Shown: piece after piece, positions 25,970 to 38,783 of the stretch
Position numbering within the stretch: the stretch's first letter is position 1
How the letters are laid out: every line of letters starts with the position of its first letter
DNA from: Cephalotus follicularis
Taxonomy: Eukaryota; Streptophyta; Magnoliopsida; Oxalidales; Cephalotaceae
Reading direction: 5' to 3'
DNA: 64,000 bases
Assembly (NCBI GenBank): GCA_001972305.1
Contig: BDDD01000725.1
Span: forward strand, 186,001 to 250,000
Position numbers and translations under genes: made by a program
The notes under the pieces: model-generated
Told to the model about the DNA's origin: nothing
Databases searched by the model: none
What the model saw: only the letters and a program-made list of their open reading frames with translations

Positions 25970-26599
25970 GAGTTAGAGATGAAGAAGAAGGAATTGCTAA
26001 AGAAAAAATTCCAGAACGATCTGAAAGAGAAGGGCAATGACAGAAACTTACCAAAGACTTTGATTCGAAGGGATGGAATAGGGTTCTGAAGGCACTGCAG
26101 ATTTGGCAAGCTCTCAACAACAATGTAAGCACTGAAGGTTCAAGAGGCGAAAGTTTGGATTTGAGAAGGACAAAAGCTTTTATAGACTCCCATCTCGCAT
26201 CCTAGCCCTCCACCTCGCACAGATCTAACGGCTAGGAAACGGACCGTCAGATCAGGCGCGGGAAATGAGGAGACAGGTGCGGGAAACGAAAAGGCAGAGG
26301 CGGAAGACGTTCTGTGCATGCCACGTGTGAAGCGTATTCAGTACGCAACTTAAATGCTAATCATAACGGTTCGTAACACGAGGCCAGTTAATAAGATTAG
26401 TGGCAGACCAAAGGGCAGGCTTTAATCCTCAGTTCAGACAGACTAGTTTCTGTGTCAGAGGAACGACAAAGGCAACACTCTCAGCCTCAGCCCACTTGTA
26501 CAAGGAAAAGCTACCAGGAAGTACTGCCGAGGAGTCTTGCCCGAGCCACGGCTCTCAACTCTGATCCTCCTCCTCTGACCAAGGTCAGAGAACAAGGAC

Positions 26600-26611
26600 C
26601 AGGGGGGCATA
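26600..26611 (+). other. Polypurine tract of the gypsy element
   Basis: CAGGGGGGCATA lies directly before the 3' LTR start (TGATGGGG at 26612) and is the expected site for plus-strand DNA priming. Confidence 0.6.
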
Positions 26612-27565
26612 TGATGGGGGGGAAAATCTGTTTATATTAAGAAGGACACGTGTCCACTGCAGACATGACCAGTTGTCCAGAGGGGATTAGGAGCTTGTCA
26701 GGAGGACGAGCCGAGAAACGCAAACATAGCAGAAGGCATCCTCCTCGGACCAAGAGCCGAGGACCACTATTTTTTGAAGAGCACATACTGAGACATCAAG
26801 GCCGAGGACCCTCCTCGGACTTCGAGTCAGAACGCCTCATCCAGGGTGTCGGGGCCGAGGACTTCCTCTGCCCAAAATTATCTATCAGACATGGAACATG
26901 AGACACACTCTCCACTACACAGAAACTGAGAACCTTCTCCTCGGCCATATTAAAAAAAGTTTCGTCCTCGGACTAATTAGGACCTGGCATCTTAAGCACA
27001 CACTACTGAGGAGCAAAAGGGGATAGAAAAAGGACCATGACCTCAACAGCAGTACCATAATCAATTTCCTCTACAGTCCTGCAACGGAGGACCTCAGCCT
27101 TATCTATGGGATAAGGAAATTAACTCCACCTGATTTCTTGGGATTTGTGCTTATCCAAATAAAGAGGGAGTGTTATAGTGAACTACCAACAAGGAAACAA
27201 CGACAATTCTGGCGGAGATCAAGGGGAATGACCGAGATCCTCGCCATTTCCCTAGGGGACAGCTTTAACCTCCTATTTTCACGCTCAAACCTTTACAAGA
27301 CAGCACTATAAATACAAGTTCAACAGACTGAACAAAGGTCAGTCATTTTTACATTGCAAAGAACCTTATATCCTCTGCACTTTGTCTAACTTGAGTGTCG
27401 GAGTGTCCCCGAGAGAACAAACTCCTGGACTTTCCACCATTTTGTTACCTTGTGCAGGGATCAGAGATCAAAGTCTTCCTCCAGGCATCTTTGGCTAGCG
27501 TTTCTCTTAACAAATTAAAGTCCTCCACGTAGGATACTGTTGATGGAAGGATTTCTGTATCAACA
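26612..27565 (+). repeat. 3' LTR of the gypsy element
   Basis: 954 bp, TGATGGGG...TATCAACA, the same length as the 5' LTR and about 96% identical by eye. It is followed by GAATTACGAGC, the interrupted second unit of the flanking duplication. Confidence 0.92.
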
Positions 27566-30500
27566 GAATTACGAGCATTTTTTTGACTTTTGAAATAGGC
27601 ATAGAATGACAATTCTCATTGAAGGGTTTATTTCATAATAGAATGTAGAACTCAATTCAAATTATGTTTAACACCGTTAAAGAATTAAATGTATCATATT
27701 AACTCTCTTTACGGATTTACATTCTTCAAAATTTTTTTAATGAATTACTTGTAGTCCTGATACAAGATGTATGCAATATACATATCCTCGTATAAAGCAC
27801 TAGACTTAGAACGAAAATGTTTGAATGCCACACAATGAGGTAATTAATCTGAATTTTTTCAGAAGAATTATGGTGAATGTACACTACAGGTCTACACATA
27901 AATTAGAATAATTAGACCGGTGAAGACACCATAAAATTTAAATACACATAAATAAAACCTTGTGGGAGACAATTTGGACCTGACTAATACCAGAGCAAGT
28001 CAAGCGCCCTGCTAAACTCATTGTCACATAGGCTATAACTGCCGATGGTGGTTCGATAAGACCTCTAAATATCTAATAATCATTAATTCTAAGTGCAGAT
28101 TATAATTAGACCTTATTACCACTAGCGTCAGACTTCTCGCCTAATCTTTTGAAAGGCCAATTGATGAATGCAAGACAGACGTAACTTCTAAGCTATTGCT
28201 CCTCTTCACCAGCTAACCTAACTTCGTTAATAACCTTCTTTTTTAAGTTTTTAGATCTATTCATAACTTGGAGGGTGCATTTTGGTTGAGGTTTTTCATT
28301 TTTTGGAGAATGAAATTAGGTATCTCATTCTTTATGAATATGATATTTTTTTAATTTTAAGTGAAATAACATTTTTATGTTTCATGAAAATGTTTAAACA
28401 AGAATTACAGTTTCGTATATCTTTTTCAAATTCGACAATCAGATTCAGACGAGAGTCAAATTATATTATCAAAAAATATTAAAAGATAATATCAATTAAA
28501 TTCAGATATTTCTGACAAAACAATCACATAATAAAAAATATTAAAATATAATCCGAATTAAACTCATTCAAAATGCAAAAATATTAAAATATAATCCGAA
28601 TTAAACTCACCCAAAATGTCTTTGCCAAAAAATGCATCCTATATATATCATGGGCTCATTGTCTATATCATGGGCTCATTGTCCACGTTGGCTGGGTTAA
28701 CCTATCCACTTTGCAAGCTGACAAGTAATGACTTTGAATTTATGGGTATGACCCACGATGATATTTTATGACTTGAAATTTGATGTGTGACCCAAATCAT
28801 TGATAACTAACAGTCTAATAGGGAAATGTAGTGGTGGTGACTGGTGGTGTTCCTTTGATTTACAAAGTCATGCACAAACAATAGGGAACATAACATGGTG
28901 GACAGTGGACAACATGAACTTTGTCCTGTAGGAAAGTTTTTGTGCAGTACCAACTGGATGGCCCTGCCAATCTTCCAAAAGTAGGGGAATCTATTGCCAA
29001 TCAGAGCACTATTATGTCATATGTGGACCCAGATACATGTCAGATGCATACAGGTGGCTCACATCCATAATCTCTCCATTCGATCAATTATATCGACCAA
29101 TTACAGTGATCCACATGAGTTGTCTAACGTTCAAGTACTAAAAGACATTTGTTATATTTAAAAACAAAGTTTGAGAGGGTAGGAGAGAAGAGTCTTTTTA
29201 AGTATTTTAAACGCATATGATTTTTTTATTTAATCAATATGTAGTATTTTAATTTGATTTTTCTATTTATTTAATGTGTAGTATTTTAATATCCGTTCAT
29301 TACGTAGATGTCGATATATGTAAGTTTTTGAGATGAGTTGATGAATAATTAATGTAAGATGCTATTTATTTACATTAAGTGTTAAGTAATGAATACTGAA
29401 TAAATATCTGAATATTTCTGAATAGTTAAGAGACAGTATCTGAATACTGAATGGTTAAGATCGTTTGATAATTGAATTATCTGAAAGATCTGAATATTCT
29501 TAATTTGTCTTTTTAACCTTCTAAACTGTTACGAATAAACTATTTGGTAAAAATCAAATCAATCACAATTTCTTTACTGCATCAACATGCAAATAATCTC
29601 AATTGTATATTGAATTAATATTTTTGATATAATAATATAATTTTATATCAATGTTGAGATTTTTATTTTATTTTTTTGTTCATATTTTGATAGTCAAATT
29701 GATAGAAAATTCCATTAAATAATAAACGTAGTCATATGTACAACAAATACATGATTTTAAGAAATATTATAAGATATCTTGTAGATTGTTAGAGAGATGA
29801 AAAAAATAAAGGAAGAAAAAAAATCGTTAATGTAAGATACAGAAAAAAAAAATATAAAAGAGGATAAAATTGGATTTTTAAAAATGAATGAGGATAATTT
29901 TGTCCAAAAATTCTATTAAGATGTTATTTAACATAATAAGAGGAAAAATGAAGTCTTAACCAATATGTAGTATTAAAATATATTAAGACTTAATTTTAAT
30001 GAGTAAACAAACGCTCTTATTGGGTCAAAATCTGGTCCATCCAGATTAAGATGTCCAATAAGAGCAAACAAATAGCCCATAAGAGAATCAGTTATGGTAC
30101 AATTGTGATTAGAAGTGATATTGTTGTGAGCAACGCAATGGACGAGATATGTTTCAATAAAATATCAGAATTATTTGATGTATTTCAATGATGTTATAAG
30201 TTGTCTTCGTATCATTTTAAATTTGATGATATTTCTGTCATGGTATACTATTTCATTTCAAATTTGATGATAAAACATATATCCATATTTTATAAAAAGA
30301 CTGTAACATTTCAAATGAAAATATGAAAATGATTCTTTCAAAAGAAACTGTTTATATCTTGTTCTTGTATAGAAATTTGACGATAATGCTTATTATTTTT
30401 TTATAATTTTTCAGTTATTGTGTATTGTATTAAGTTTTTCTGGTAGAATTAGATATTCTTGCATTTTATACAGATGATTGGATCCATATTTCTTATGAAA

Positions 30501-32213
30501 TCCATATTTGATATTTTACAAAGAATGATGAAAATAGAGGAGATTGTCTAAATCTAGATATTGAAGAGAATGATTTATTTGATGAGTTAAATTGTACAGA
30601 AGTTTTGAGAAACTTTTTATTGTTTAATAAATAGTTCATTTATATGTAAAACTTAATATTGTTTTGAGTTTAGATTTATTTCTTGAAGTTTTATTCATGA
30701 TTCAATTGGATTCTAAATCTTTCTTTATACAATGATACAGATGTTTTAATATTTTATTTGAACAATGCATATTTTTATCCATTAATTTTGCTATATGTAG
30801 AACATAGGAGGAGATTGATATGTATTTAATATACTTAAACTGTATGTTCCAATATAAGGGTGTATTTATTTACATTAAGTGATAAGTAACTAATAAATAA
30901 ACAACTAAAAAATGTTAAATAGGTTAGAGACAATATCTGAATACTGAAGATATTACATTCTAAAGTTATCCTCTCCCTCGTAGTGCTAGTCTGAAGATAA
31001 CTTTGTTAAAGATAATAACTTATTCACAATCTGAATTTTAACAAGACAATTACTATTCGTTCTGAATTTTTATCTGAAATTTATGTCACGAATAATGTGA
31101 TACTTATTAATACATGTCATATATCGTAACATGTATAAATCATAATTTATTTGTTATTCATTAACAAATATCACATCATTTAAGACTCAAATTCGAGATA
31201 AAAATTGAGACAAAAAGTATTAATCTTTTAACAATTCATGTTTCAACTTTCCCACCGTTTCACTTTACATATCTAGTCTGTACTCACTAATGACTTCACT
31301 TTAAATAGCTAGTCTATCTTCACCAATGAATGACTATGGTAATTTCTATTCTTTGAATATTGCATCCTTTTCTTATCTTAATGTCTTTGTACACAGACCA
31401 AATTCCCTATGTAAGCTACCTTAAATCTTAGATTATTACTTGCTAAGCCTCTGTTATAAAACATCTACCCACGTCCGTTCGCAAATATACCAAAATACCA
31501 TAGACTAATTAATTCATTTTAGATTTAGATTTTGACAAAGAAGGTTGTCAAGAGCAGAGACACATAGGTGTTAAAGAGTGTTAAACATGCTCAAAACTAT
31601 GAGAAAATTCTTTTAATATATTCATTGTTTGTAAAGATATTTGTTTCTTATTAAATTTGACACTATCATCATTATATTTCTAACTTTGACCCTGGAGACC
31701 GTTGCCGGTCCCTATGTGTAGCACACTCCAACCAAGTATAAATATTTATCAACGTGATTTGGCGTGTGACCTTGAGAAATGTATACGCACAAGGTTATTG
31801 TCCAAGAAGCAACAGCTCCACGACAGTCAGCTCCAAACCCATACAGAACAATTAAAAGCATGCAAATAATGCACTTGAGTAAAACAGGTCTACGCGGGAG
31901 CTGAAACTGAGCTAGGAAGGATTCAGCCATTACGGGGTGTAGATTCTTAACATCCTTAACAAAGATTATGCTTGAGACTTGGCTCCATTTAAGACTAGTC
32001 ATATATCAACAATCTAGGAAATAAATTTTTGTTTTATGTTTTTAGGTATAACTAGGAATCGAGTGGCACTTTGTTACGGGTTATTGAGTGAAGTGATAGT
32101 AAATCAATTTTTTTTTTTTTTTTTGTTTCTGATTGGATTAATTTGATATATAAGTTTTCTGTCTATATTGATAATTTTGTCGTACCAGTTCTTAATATAT
32201 TTGGTACTATAAT
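27566..32213. other. AT-rich intergenic DNA with possible MITE remnants
   Basis: No confident gene. A tandem 38-bp duplication (AATATTAAAATATAATCCGA) lies near 28535-28610. Inverted-repeat-like ends (GGGTGCATTTTGGTTGAG near 28273 and ACCCAAAATG near 28609) suggest a small MITE. At 29345-30016 the ends (TATTTATTTACATTAAG and ATGAGTAAACAAACGCTC) suggest another, with a related end near 30855. A 96-codon minus ORF (31712-32002) has one hydrophobic stretch and no recognised family. Confidence 0.35.
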
Positions 32214-32216
32214 AGT
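32214..32216. repeat. Left target-site duplication of the CACTA element (AGT)
   Basis: AGT directly precedes the CACTACTAG terminus and is repeated at 35787-35789. A 3-bp duplication is the signature of CACTA insertion. Confidence 0.75.
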
Positions 32217-33404
32217 CACTACTAGAAAACAGTATTTTAGAAACGGAAATCAGAGACAAAATTGAATTCCGTATCTAAAAACAAGGGTTCAGAGACGGAA
32301 TTTAAATTTCTTCTGAATTTAGAGACGAAATTTAATTTTGCCTGTATTCGATCGATGATCTAACTTTTAATTCTATTGTTGATTACCGGCAAAATATAAT
32401 TTTATTGATAATCAGCTTTTATCATATCGAAACATCATCTGTACGTTACCAGATATGGTCATCGTGCGTCAATAGCTCTCTCCACCGTGCGTCAACAGCT
32501 CCTGTCTCTGGTAAGACCTTAGCTCTCTCTCTCTCTGATCCCAGCTCCGGTAAACATCACTAGTCAACTGCTCAGGTCTACAGTCTCCCTCTCACCGGGC
32601 GTTCAACTGCTCCAGTCAACATCACCGGTACTTTTTTTTGGGCATTTATGGTTTTTTTATTTATTTTTTTGTTATTTTTTATCCTATATTTTTTTATTGT
32701 TTTTTATTTCTATTTTATTTTTGCATTTGTGGTTTTTTTTTTGTTTTTTTATGCTTTTGGATTATTTTTTTAATTTATAAATGTTCCGTACAATTTCCGT
32801 TATTTAGTTAGTTAAGGTTTTTTTTAATTTATTATTAATAATCAGTAATTTTTTATTAATAACCAGTTAGTGTTTTTGATTAATAATCAAGTTGTGTTTA
32901 ATATTTAATAATCAGTTAGGATATTGAATTATGGACTTTTCGTTGATACAATTTTAATGCTTTTGAAGAAACTAATTTGTAGAACTAGGCATTGTTTTGT
33001 AGAATTGGCATGTGAGCATTGGTAGATGGTTTTTTTTTTTTGTGGTATTTGAATATGAATTCATTTGTTTGTGGAGATGTTATTTGTGTTTTAAGGGTTG
33101 GAAATTCTTTTAAATATATTTTTCTTCTTTCTTCTTTTTGGTGTTTTGTATTACTTTGATTGTTTTGTTCCTGGTTCTGACAGAAATGATTGTGTTTAAA
33201 AGATTGTGGTTGGAATCAATATTCATAATTCTTCTCCATTACAATTTTATTGTTGTGTTTGTATTCTATATTCATTATACTTGATTTTTGATGTCATTAT
33301 TCTGTTATGCAAACTAACAACATAATGACAAAATAACCTTCATGAAATAAAACTAATTATGGAGAGATTCATTATTGCATTGACATGTATAAATTGAGCC
33401 ATAT

Positions 33405-34990
33405 TTTGAAATTTGCTTAAAGCAGCCTAAATTGATCGAAAACTTGAAATTTGTTTGAAAATCCATAAATTTGACTTGAATCTTTATAATAAATTTAAAC
33501 AAAGTTGAATATATTGGTTACCAAATTTTTACCATAAAAGTTAAGATATATATTGAAGGAAACATAGATTACGCTAAAATAGTATCCGATATTTGTCGAA
33601 AACATCAAATAGTGGTACAAACTTGTCAAATCCAGTTTTGAAACTTTACAAACTACTTTCACAAATTATAAATGTGTTAAATATCGAGATTGTGCCATCA
33701 AAACCCTTAAATTCTTCAAATTTGCATAAAGTGACCTAAATCAACCGAAAACTTGAAATTTGTTCGAAAACCCCATAAATTCAACTTGAATCTTAAAATA
33801 ACCTTAAACAAACCTGAATATACTCGGCAAACTTTTACCATAAAAGTTAGGATATATATTAAATGAAACAGAGATTATGCCACAATAACGTCCGATATTG
33901 GACGAAAACATCAAATAATAGTGTAAACTTGTCAAATCCAGTTTAAAAACTTTAAAAACTACTTCTACAAATTTTAAATGTGTTAAATATCGGGATTGTG
34001 CCATCGAAACCTTTAAATTCTTCAAATTTGCTTAAAGTGGCCTAAATCGACCAAAAACGTGAAATTTGTTTGAAAACCCAATAAATTTGACTTGAATATT
34101 TATAACCAGCTTAAACAAACTTGAATATACTAGGTTAGCAAATTTTTTCTATACATATATGAAACGAAACATAGATTATGCTACAATAGGGTTCGATATT
34201 GGTCGAAAACATTATACAAACTTGTCAAATCCAGTTTAAAAACTTTAAAAACTATTTTCGTAAGTTTTAAATGTGTTAAATATCTAGATTGTTCCATCAA
34301 AACCCTTAAATTCTTCAAATTTGCTTAAAGTGGTCTAAATAGGCCGAAAACTTGAAATTTGTTTGAAATTTCCTTAAATTCGACTTAAATCTTTATAACA
34401 GTCTTAACTAAACTTGAATATACATGGTCCGCAAACTTTTATCATAAAAGTTAGAATATATATTAAATAAAACAGAGATTATACTACAATAGCGTCCGAT
34501 ATTGGTCGAAAACATCAAATAATAGTACAAACTTGTCAAATCCAGTTTAAAAACTACTTCCACAAGTTTTAAATGTGTTAAATATCGAGATTGTGTCATC
34601 AAAACCCTTAAATTTTTCAAATTTTCTTAAAGTGGCCTAAATCAGCCGAAAACTTGAAATTTGTTCGAAAACCCCATGAATTTGACTTGAATCATTATAA
34701 CAAACTTAAACAAACTTGAATATACTTGGTTAGCAAACTTTTATAATAAAAGTTATGATATATATCGAATAAAATAGAGATTATGCTACAATAGCGTCCG
34801 ATATTGGTTGAAAACATAAAATAATGGTACAAACTTGTCAAATCGAGTTTAAAAACTTTAAAAACTACTTTCACAAGTTTTAAATGTGTTGAATATCGAG
34901 ATTGTGCCATTGAAACCCTTGAATTCTTTAAATTTGCTTAAAAGTTGTCCGAAAACCCCATATATTCGACTTAAATATTTATAACAAGTT
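33405..34990. repeat. Tandem array of about 305-bp units inside the CACTA element
   Basis: The landmark AAATTTGCTTAAAGTGGCCT (with variants) recurs near 33410, 33717, 34024, 34316, 34618 and, cut short, 34930, at spacings of roughly 292-313 bp. Each unit also carries CTTGTCAAATCCAGTTT and TTTAAATGTGTTAAATATCG. On the minus strand successive units give similar ORFs of about 70 codons (33804-34025, 34408-34620, 34695-34910), a by-product of the repeat rather than genes. Confidence 0.88.
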
Positions 34991-35007
34991 TAAACAACCT
35001 TGAATAA

Positions 35008-35193
35008 ATGATGCAACAGGAGATCGATAATATGAGGGCAGAGCAGCAGAGGCGGCGACGCATGGAGGCAGAGATGGATAAGATGAGGGAGACTCATTGA
35101 TAGATGCAACGTTTTATGGCATTGCGTTTAGATTGGCCTGGCGCCAGCGATCCATCATCTCATGACTCGGCTATTGAACTTTGGCTGTCGTAG
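35008..35193 (+). pseudogene. Remnant 3' end of a CACTA transposase-type gene
   Basis: Reads MMQQEIDNMRAEQQRRRRME, continuing Glu/Arg/Met-rich to ETH and TGA. After a second stop comes MQRFMALRLDWPGASDPSSH and an end at TAG 35191-35193. A charged coiled-coil C-terminus of this sort is usual in plant En/Spm (Ptta) transposase proteins. Only this tail survives; the assignment rests on composition and on lying inside the CACTA element. Confidence 0.5.
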
Positions 35194-35789
35194 GTGACTG
35201 TACATTATGTGCATGATAGTTTATATTAATGTTGGTTAAACCACATTTTTGAAAGTTTTAGATGTTTGACTATTGATGGTTTAGGATTATTAATGTATGA
35301 ATGCATCTCTAATGATTTCGGACTTGTTTGAATGCTGATTTTTGACACATCAAATGATTATTAATTTTTGAATGGTGATTTCAGGCTTGTTTGAATGAAT
35401 AATTTGTGTTGTTGAATATTGATGATTTAGAGAAGTGTGAAAAGATGAATTTAATTGATACAAGATTGTTTTTATGAATTGTGTTGATAGCATAAAAAAA
35501 CAGATTTGATTTTAAAAAAAAAATAATAAAATATCATACGAAATTTCAGTCAAATAGTGAACATATAAATGGAATATTTGCCAGTGCAACATTCCGTCTG
35601 TCAGATAATCATTGACAGATTGTCAACAAACCGACGAAATAATTTTTGTCGGTAAGCCAGTTACCGACGCCGAAATTTTAAACCCAAAAAAGTCATCGAA
35701 ATTCCGTCGGTAATCAAGCATACCGACATAATTCCTTTATTACAAACTGAAAAATTCCGTCGGTAAAAAACTTGTTTCTAGTAGTTAGT

Positions 35790-36756
35790 AAAAATAACCA
35801 GATGCAACTAAACATGTTATTATTACCGATTAAAAAAAATATTAAACAAACTACTGAGTAGCAACTCAAGCTCAACACATAGATCGAAGTTTATAAGCCA
35901 TCATATTGAAATTATCTAAAGAAATGATGTACAATAACAATAATTTATTTTGAAATTTTGGAAAAATGCAAAAACCATAGCTTCAAAATTATTGGGGGTC
36001 AAAACATTAGCATCAACTACACAACTAATGCTATGAAAAAGAGTAACTTTTGTTCTTACCGCAAGTTCTATTTAATCTAATACACTCATCATCACATACA
36101 ACAGAATCACACTTATCTCCATATCCTCATATCTCATCTCAATTCATCTATTTTTCTCTGTCTTCCTCTTAATTTTTGACCAAAACATGGTATATACATA
36201 TAGAGAAATAGATGACAGTTGTGTAATAAATAATGTAATTTTCATGTGTGATGACACCTCATACTTAAGAATAATTGAAAAAACAAGTAAAAATAAAGAA
36301 ATATAAATAGTGATTTGTTATTACTTTCACTTCTTTTTTTTTATCTTTATTTGAACTTCTCATTTACTTCTAATAATAATAATAACAATAATAACAACAA
36401 CAACAATAACAACAACAATTTCCAATCAAAGTGTCTCTTTAACTGAATAACGATGGCTTATCTTGTTCCTCAGTATCCACCATAATTCTAAAACATGTTC
36501 CACTATATCTTGCACACAAAAAAGTTCTCTTTTTTCACACATTATATAAGCAAGATATGGCACAAGTATAATAAGTAAAAAGAAGTCATTACTACATCTT
36601 AACGTGTAATCATAGTTAAAACTTACTGTTAAAAAAATTGGAATAAGCATAATATATGAGGAAAATATTATATATGAATGACAAACTAAATGTATTTTAA
36701 ATCATTCAAATGCTTAAAAAAAAGACTGAGATGCATAAAGTGACATGACGACAAAA
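35790..36756. other. AT-rich spacer between CACTA and copia elements
   Basis: No gene or repeat recognised except a short AAT/AAC trinucleotide-like run near 36370-36420. Only short ORFs without motifs are present. Confidence 0.5.
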
Positions 36757-36761
36757 TTTAG
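36757..36761. repeat. Left target-site duplication of the copia element (TTTAG)
   Basis: TTTAG abuts the left LTR and is repeated exactly at 42738-42742, defining the insertion. Confidence 0.9.
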
Positions 36762-37086
36762 TATTAAACGGTATATCAACGATTCAATTTGTAGTGAGAA
36801 ATATAAGTGAGAGACAAGGAGAATAAGAACAAAAAAAGAATAGCGTGGTTCAACCTTGAAGGCTTACATCCACGATCAAGTGTTCTCCCCCTAACTTGTT
36901 ACCTAGTTAGGGAGGTTCCATTCCTTAAGTAGCAATTGATACATTAAATTGGCTAATATTTTGAGCTTACAATTAAGGGGATAACCTGATTTGTTTCCCT
37001 TTGTTTTAGCTAGATTAGTGGTTACAATTGGGTCAACAACCTTCCCATATTTATCTCCACTAATTTGACTGGCATTATCTCCAACA
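36762..37086 (-). repeat. 3' LTR of the copia element
   Basis: 325 bp. In element sense it starts TGTTGGAGATAATGCC and ends CCGTTTAATA. A purine-rich tract (TTGGAGGGAG) lies directly upstream in element sense, at 37087-37096, as a polypurine tract should. Confidence 0.92.
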
Positions 37087-37089
37087 CTC

Positions 37090-38783
37090 TCCCTCCAAGT
37101 TGATGCGAAGATGTCAATCAAGGTCAACTTGGCAAGAATGTTCTGAAAGGTCTTTTTAGGCAATGCTTTGGTAAAGACATCAGCTAGTTGTTCTTCACTT
37201 TGAATGTAGGGAGTCATAATTATTTTTCTTTGAACCTTCTCACGAACAAAGTGGCAATCCACTTCTATGTGTTTGGTTCTCTCATGGAAAACCGAGTTTG
37301 ATGCAATGTGAATAGCAGCCTGATTATCACAATACAACTTGATAGGTGTAATCGGCCTTCTCCATGTCAGATCATAAAGAAGGTGGCGAAGCCAAATAAG
37401 CTCACTAGTGGCTGAAGCCATAGCCCTATATTCTGCCTCTGTACTGGACCAAGCAACCACACTTTGTTTCTTGCTCTTCCACGTGACAAGATTGCCTCCT
37501 ACAAAGGTACAAAATGCTGAAGTTGATATTCTATCAAATGGATTCCCTGCCCAGTCAGCATCTGCATAACCAATGATTTCTGTATGATCATTTTTCTTCA
37601 TCCAAATTCCTTTTCCTGGACAAGACTTCAGGTACCTGAGAACTCGGTCAACTAAATCCATATGACCACGAGTAGGGGCATGTATGAATTGACTGATGTA
37701 ACTTACAGTGTAAGATATATCCGGTCTAGTTATCGTAAGATAAATCAATTTGCCAACCAATCTTTGAAATTGTCTCGGATCAGAAAGAGGAGTAGTATCA
37801 CCATCAAACTTACTGTTGTAATCCATAGGTGTATCAGCTGGTTTGGCTGCCAACTTTCCAGTTTCCTTCAGTAAATCCATCACGTACTTCCTTTGAGAAA
37901 TAAATAGTCCCTTGCTTGAAGTTACCACCTCAATTCATAGGAAGTATCTCAGGTGTCCTAAATCTTTGATATCAATTTTTTTGTTGAGATGTCGCTTCAA
38001 TTTTTCTATCTCCACCAAGTTGTTTCCTGTGATGACTATGTCATCCACATAAATCAACATAACAACAATACTTCCAGAACATTTTTTAACAAACAATGAA
38101 TAATCGGACTTATTTTTTTTGAAGCCAAAAAACATCAAAATTGCACTTAATTTTCCATACCATGTTCGGGGAGATTGTTTCAACCCATAAATCGCCTTTT
38201 TTAATCTGCATGCTTTACCAGGTTGAGTTTCGAGAGAATGACTGGGAGGAATGTCCATATACACTTCCACTTCAAGTTCTCCATGCAAGAACGCATTCTT
38301 GACGTCCATTTGGAAAAGCGGCCAACAAAGATTCACGGCTACAGACATTAGAACTCTCACAGTGTTCATCTTGGCCATCGGTGCAAATGTCTCATTATAA
38401 TCTACGCCGTATGTTTGGGTGTATCCATTTGCTACAAGACGAGCCTTATGGCGTTCAATAGTACCATCATTATGATATTTTATTTTATAAAGTCATCTGC
38501 AACCAACGGTTCGTTTCCCTCCAGGTAATGTCACAATCTCCCAAGTCTGATTTTTATCAAGAGCCACCAATTCCTCTGCCATGGCTGTTTGCCACTCTGA
38601 TAATTTTTGTGCCTCTGTATAATTCACTAGTTCATGATGGCTATCAATTGCTGCAAGGAATGACTTGAAATATGTAGATATATTACTGTAACATACATAG
38701 CTTTGAATGGGGTGAGCAACAACAGTTAAGACAAAATCCTTCAATTTAATCGAATGTTTGGGTATGCGACTTGACCTTCGCAA
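37090..38783 (-). pseudogene. Reverse transcriptase and RNase H of the copia element
   Basis: The RT part (about 38783-37935) shows FQMDVKNAFLHGELEVEVYM, KKAIYGLKQSPRTWYGKL and the catalytic YVDDIVITGNN, with stops near 38493 and 37935. RNase H (37928 to about 37100) shows LVGKLIYLTITRPDISYTVS, YADADWAGN, SSTEAEYRAMASATSELIWL and CDNQAAIHIASN, the standard copia motifs. The frame runs on into the LTR because no stop is met before it. In intact relatives this converts element RNA to DNA. Confidence 0.92.

Larger units (their letters stand above)
16518..27565 (+). mobile_element. Ty3/gypsy LTR retrotransposon, probably Tat lineage, about 11 kb, degenerate
   Basis: It has two 954-bp LTRs starting TG and ending CA, a primer-binding site right after the 5' LTR, a G-rich polypurine tract before the 3' LTR, and the domain order gag, protease, reverse transcriptase, RNase H, integrase. 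The integrase-after-RNase H order places it in Ty3/gypsy. The large spacer between pol and the 3' LTR holding antisense coding sequence points to Tat. The coding region has several stops, frameshifts and a deletion, so it cannot move on its own. Flanking pentamers GAAAC (16513-16517) and GAATT (27566-27570) are not a perfect target duplication. Confidence 0.93.
32217..35786 (+). mobile_element. CACTA (En/Spm-type) DNA transposon, 3.57 kb, non-autonomous
   Basis: The left terminus CACTACTAGAAAACAG at 32217 and the right terminus CTTGTTTCTAGTAGTT ending at 35786 are imperfect terminal inverted repeats, flanked on both sides by AGT. Sub-terminal repeats are present: GAGACGGAATT/GAGACGAAATT at the left (32295-32335) and CCGTCGGTAA with ACCGAC at the right (about 35640-35765). 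The interior holds a CT-rich possible leader (32460-32630), a tandem array (33405-34990) and a scrap of coding sequence (35008-35193). There is no complete transposase. Confidence 0.85.

Noticed and set aside
26452-26901. ORFs across the gypsy 3' LTR boundary
   Set aside because: They overlap the LTR and polypurine tract and have no gag-pol or known domain.
31712-32002. 96-codon minus-strand ORF with a hydrophobic segment
   Set aside because: No promoter, family motif or repeat context. Kept only as a remark in the intergenic entry.
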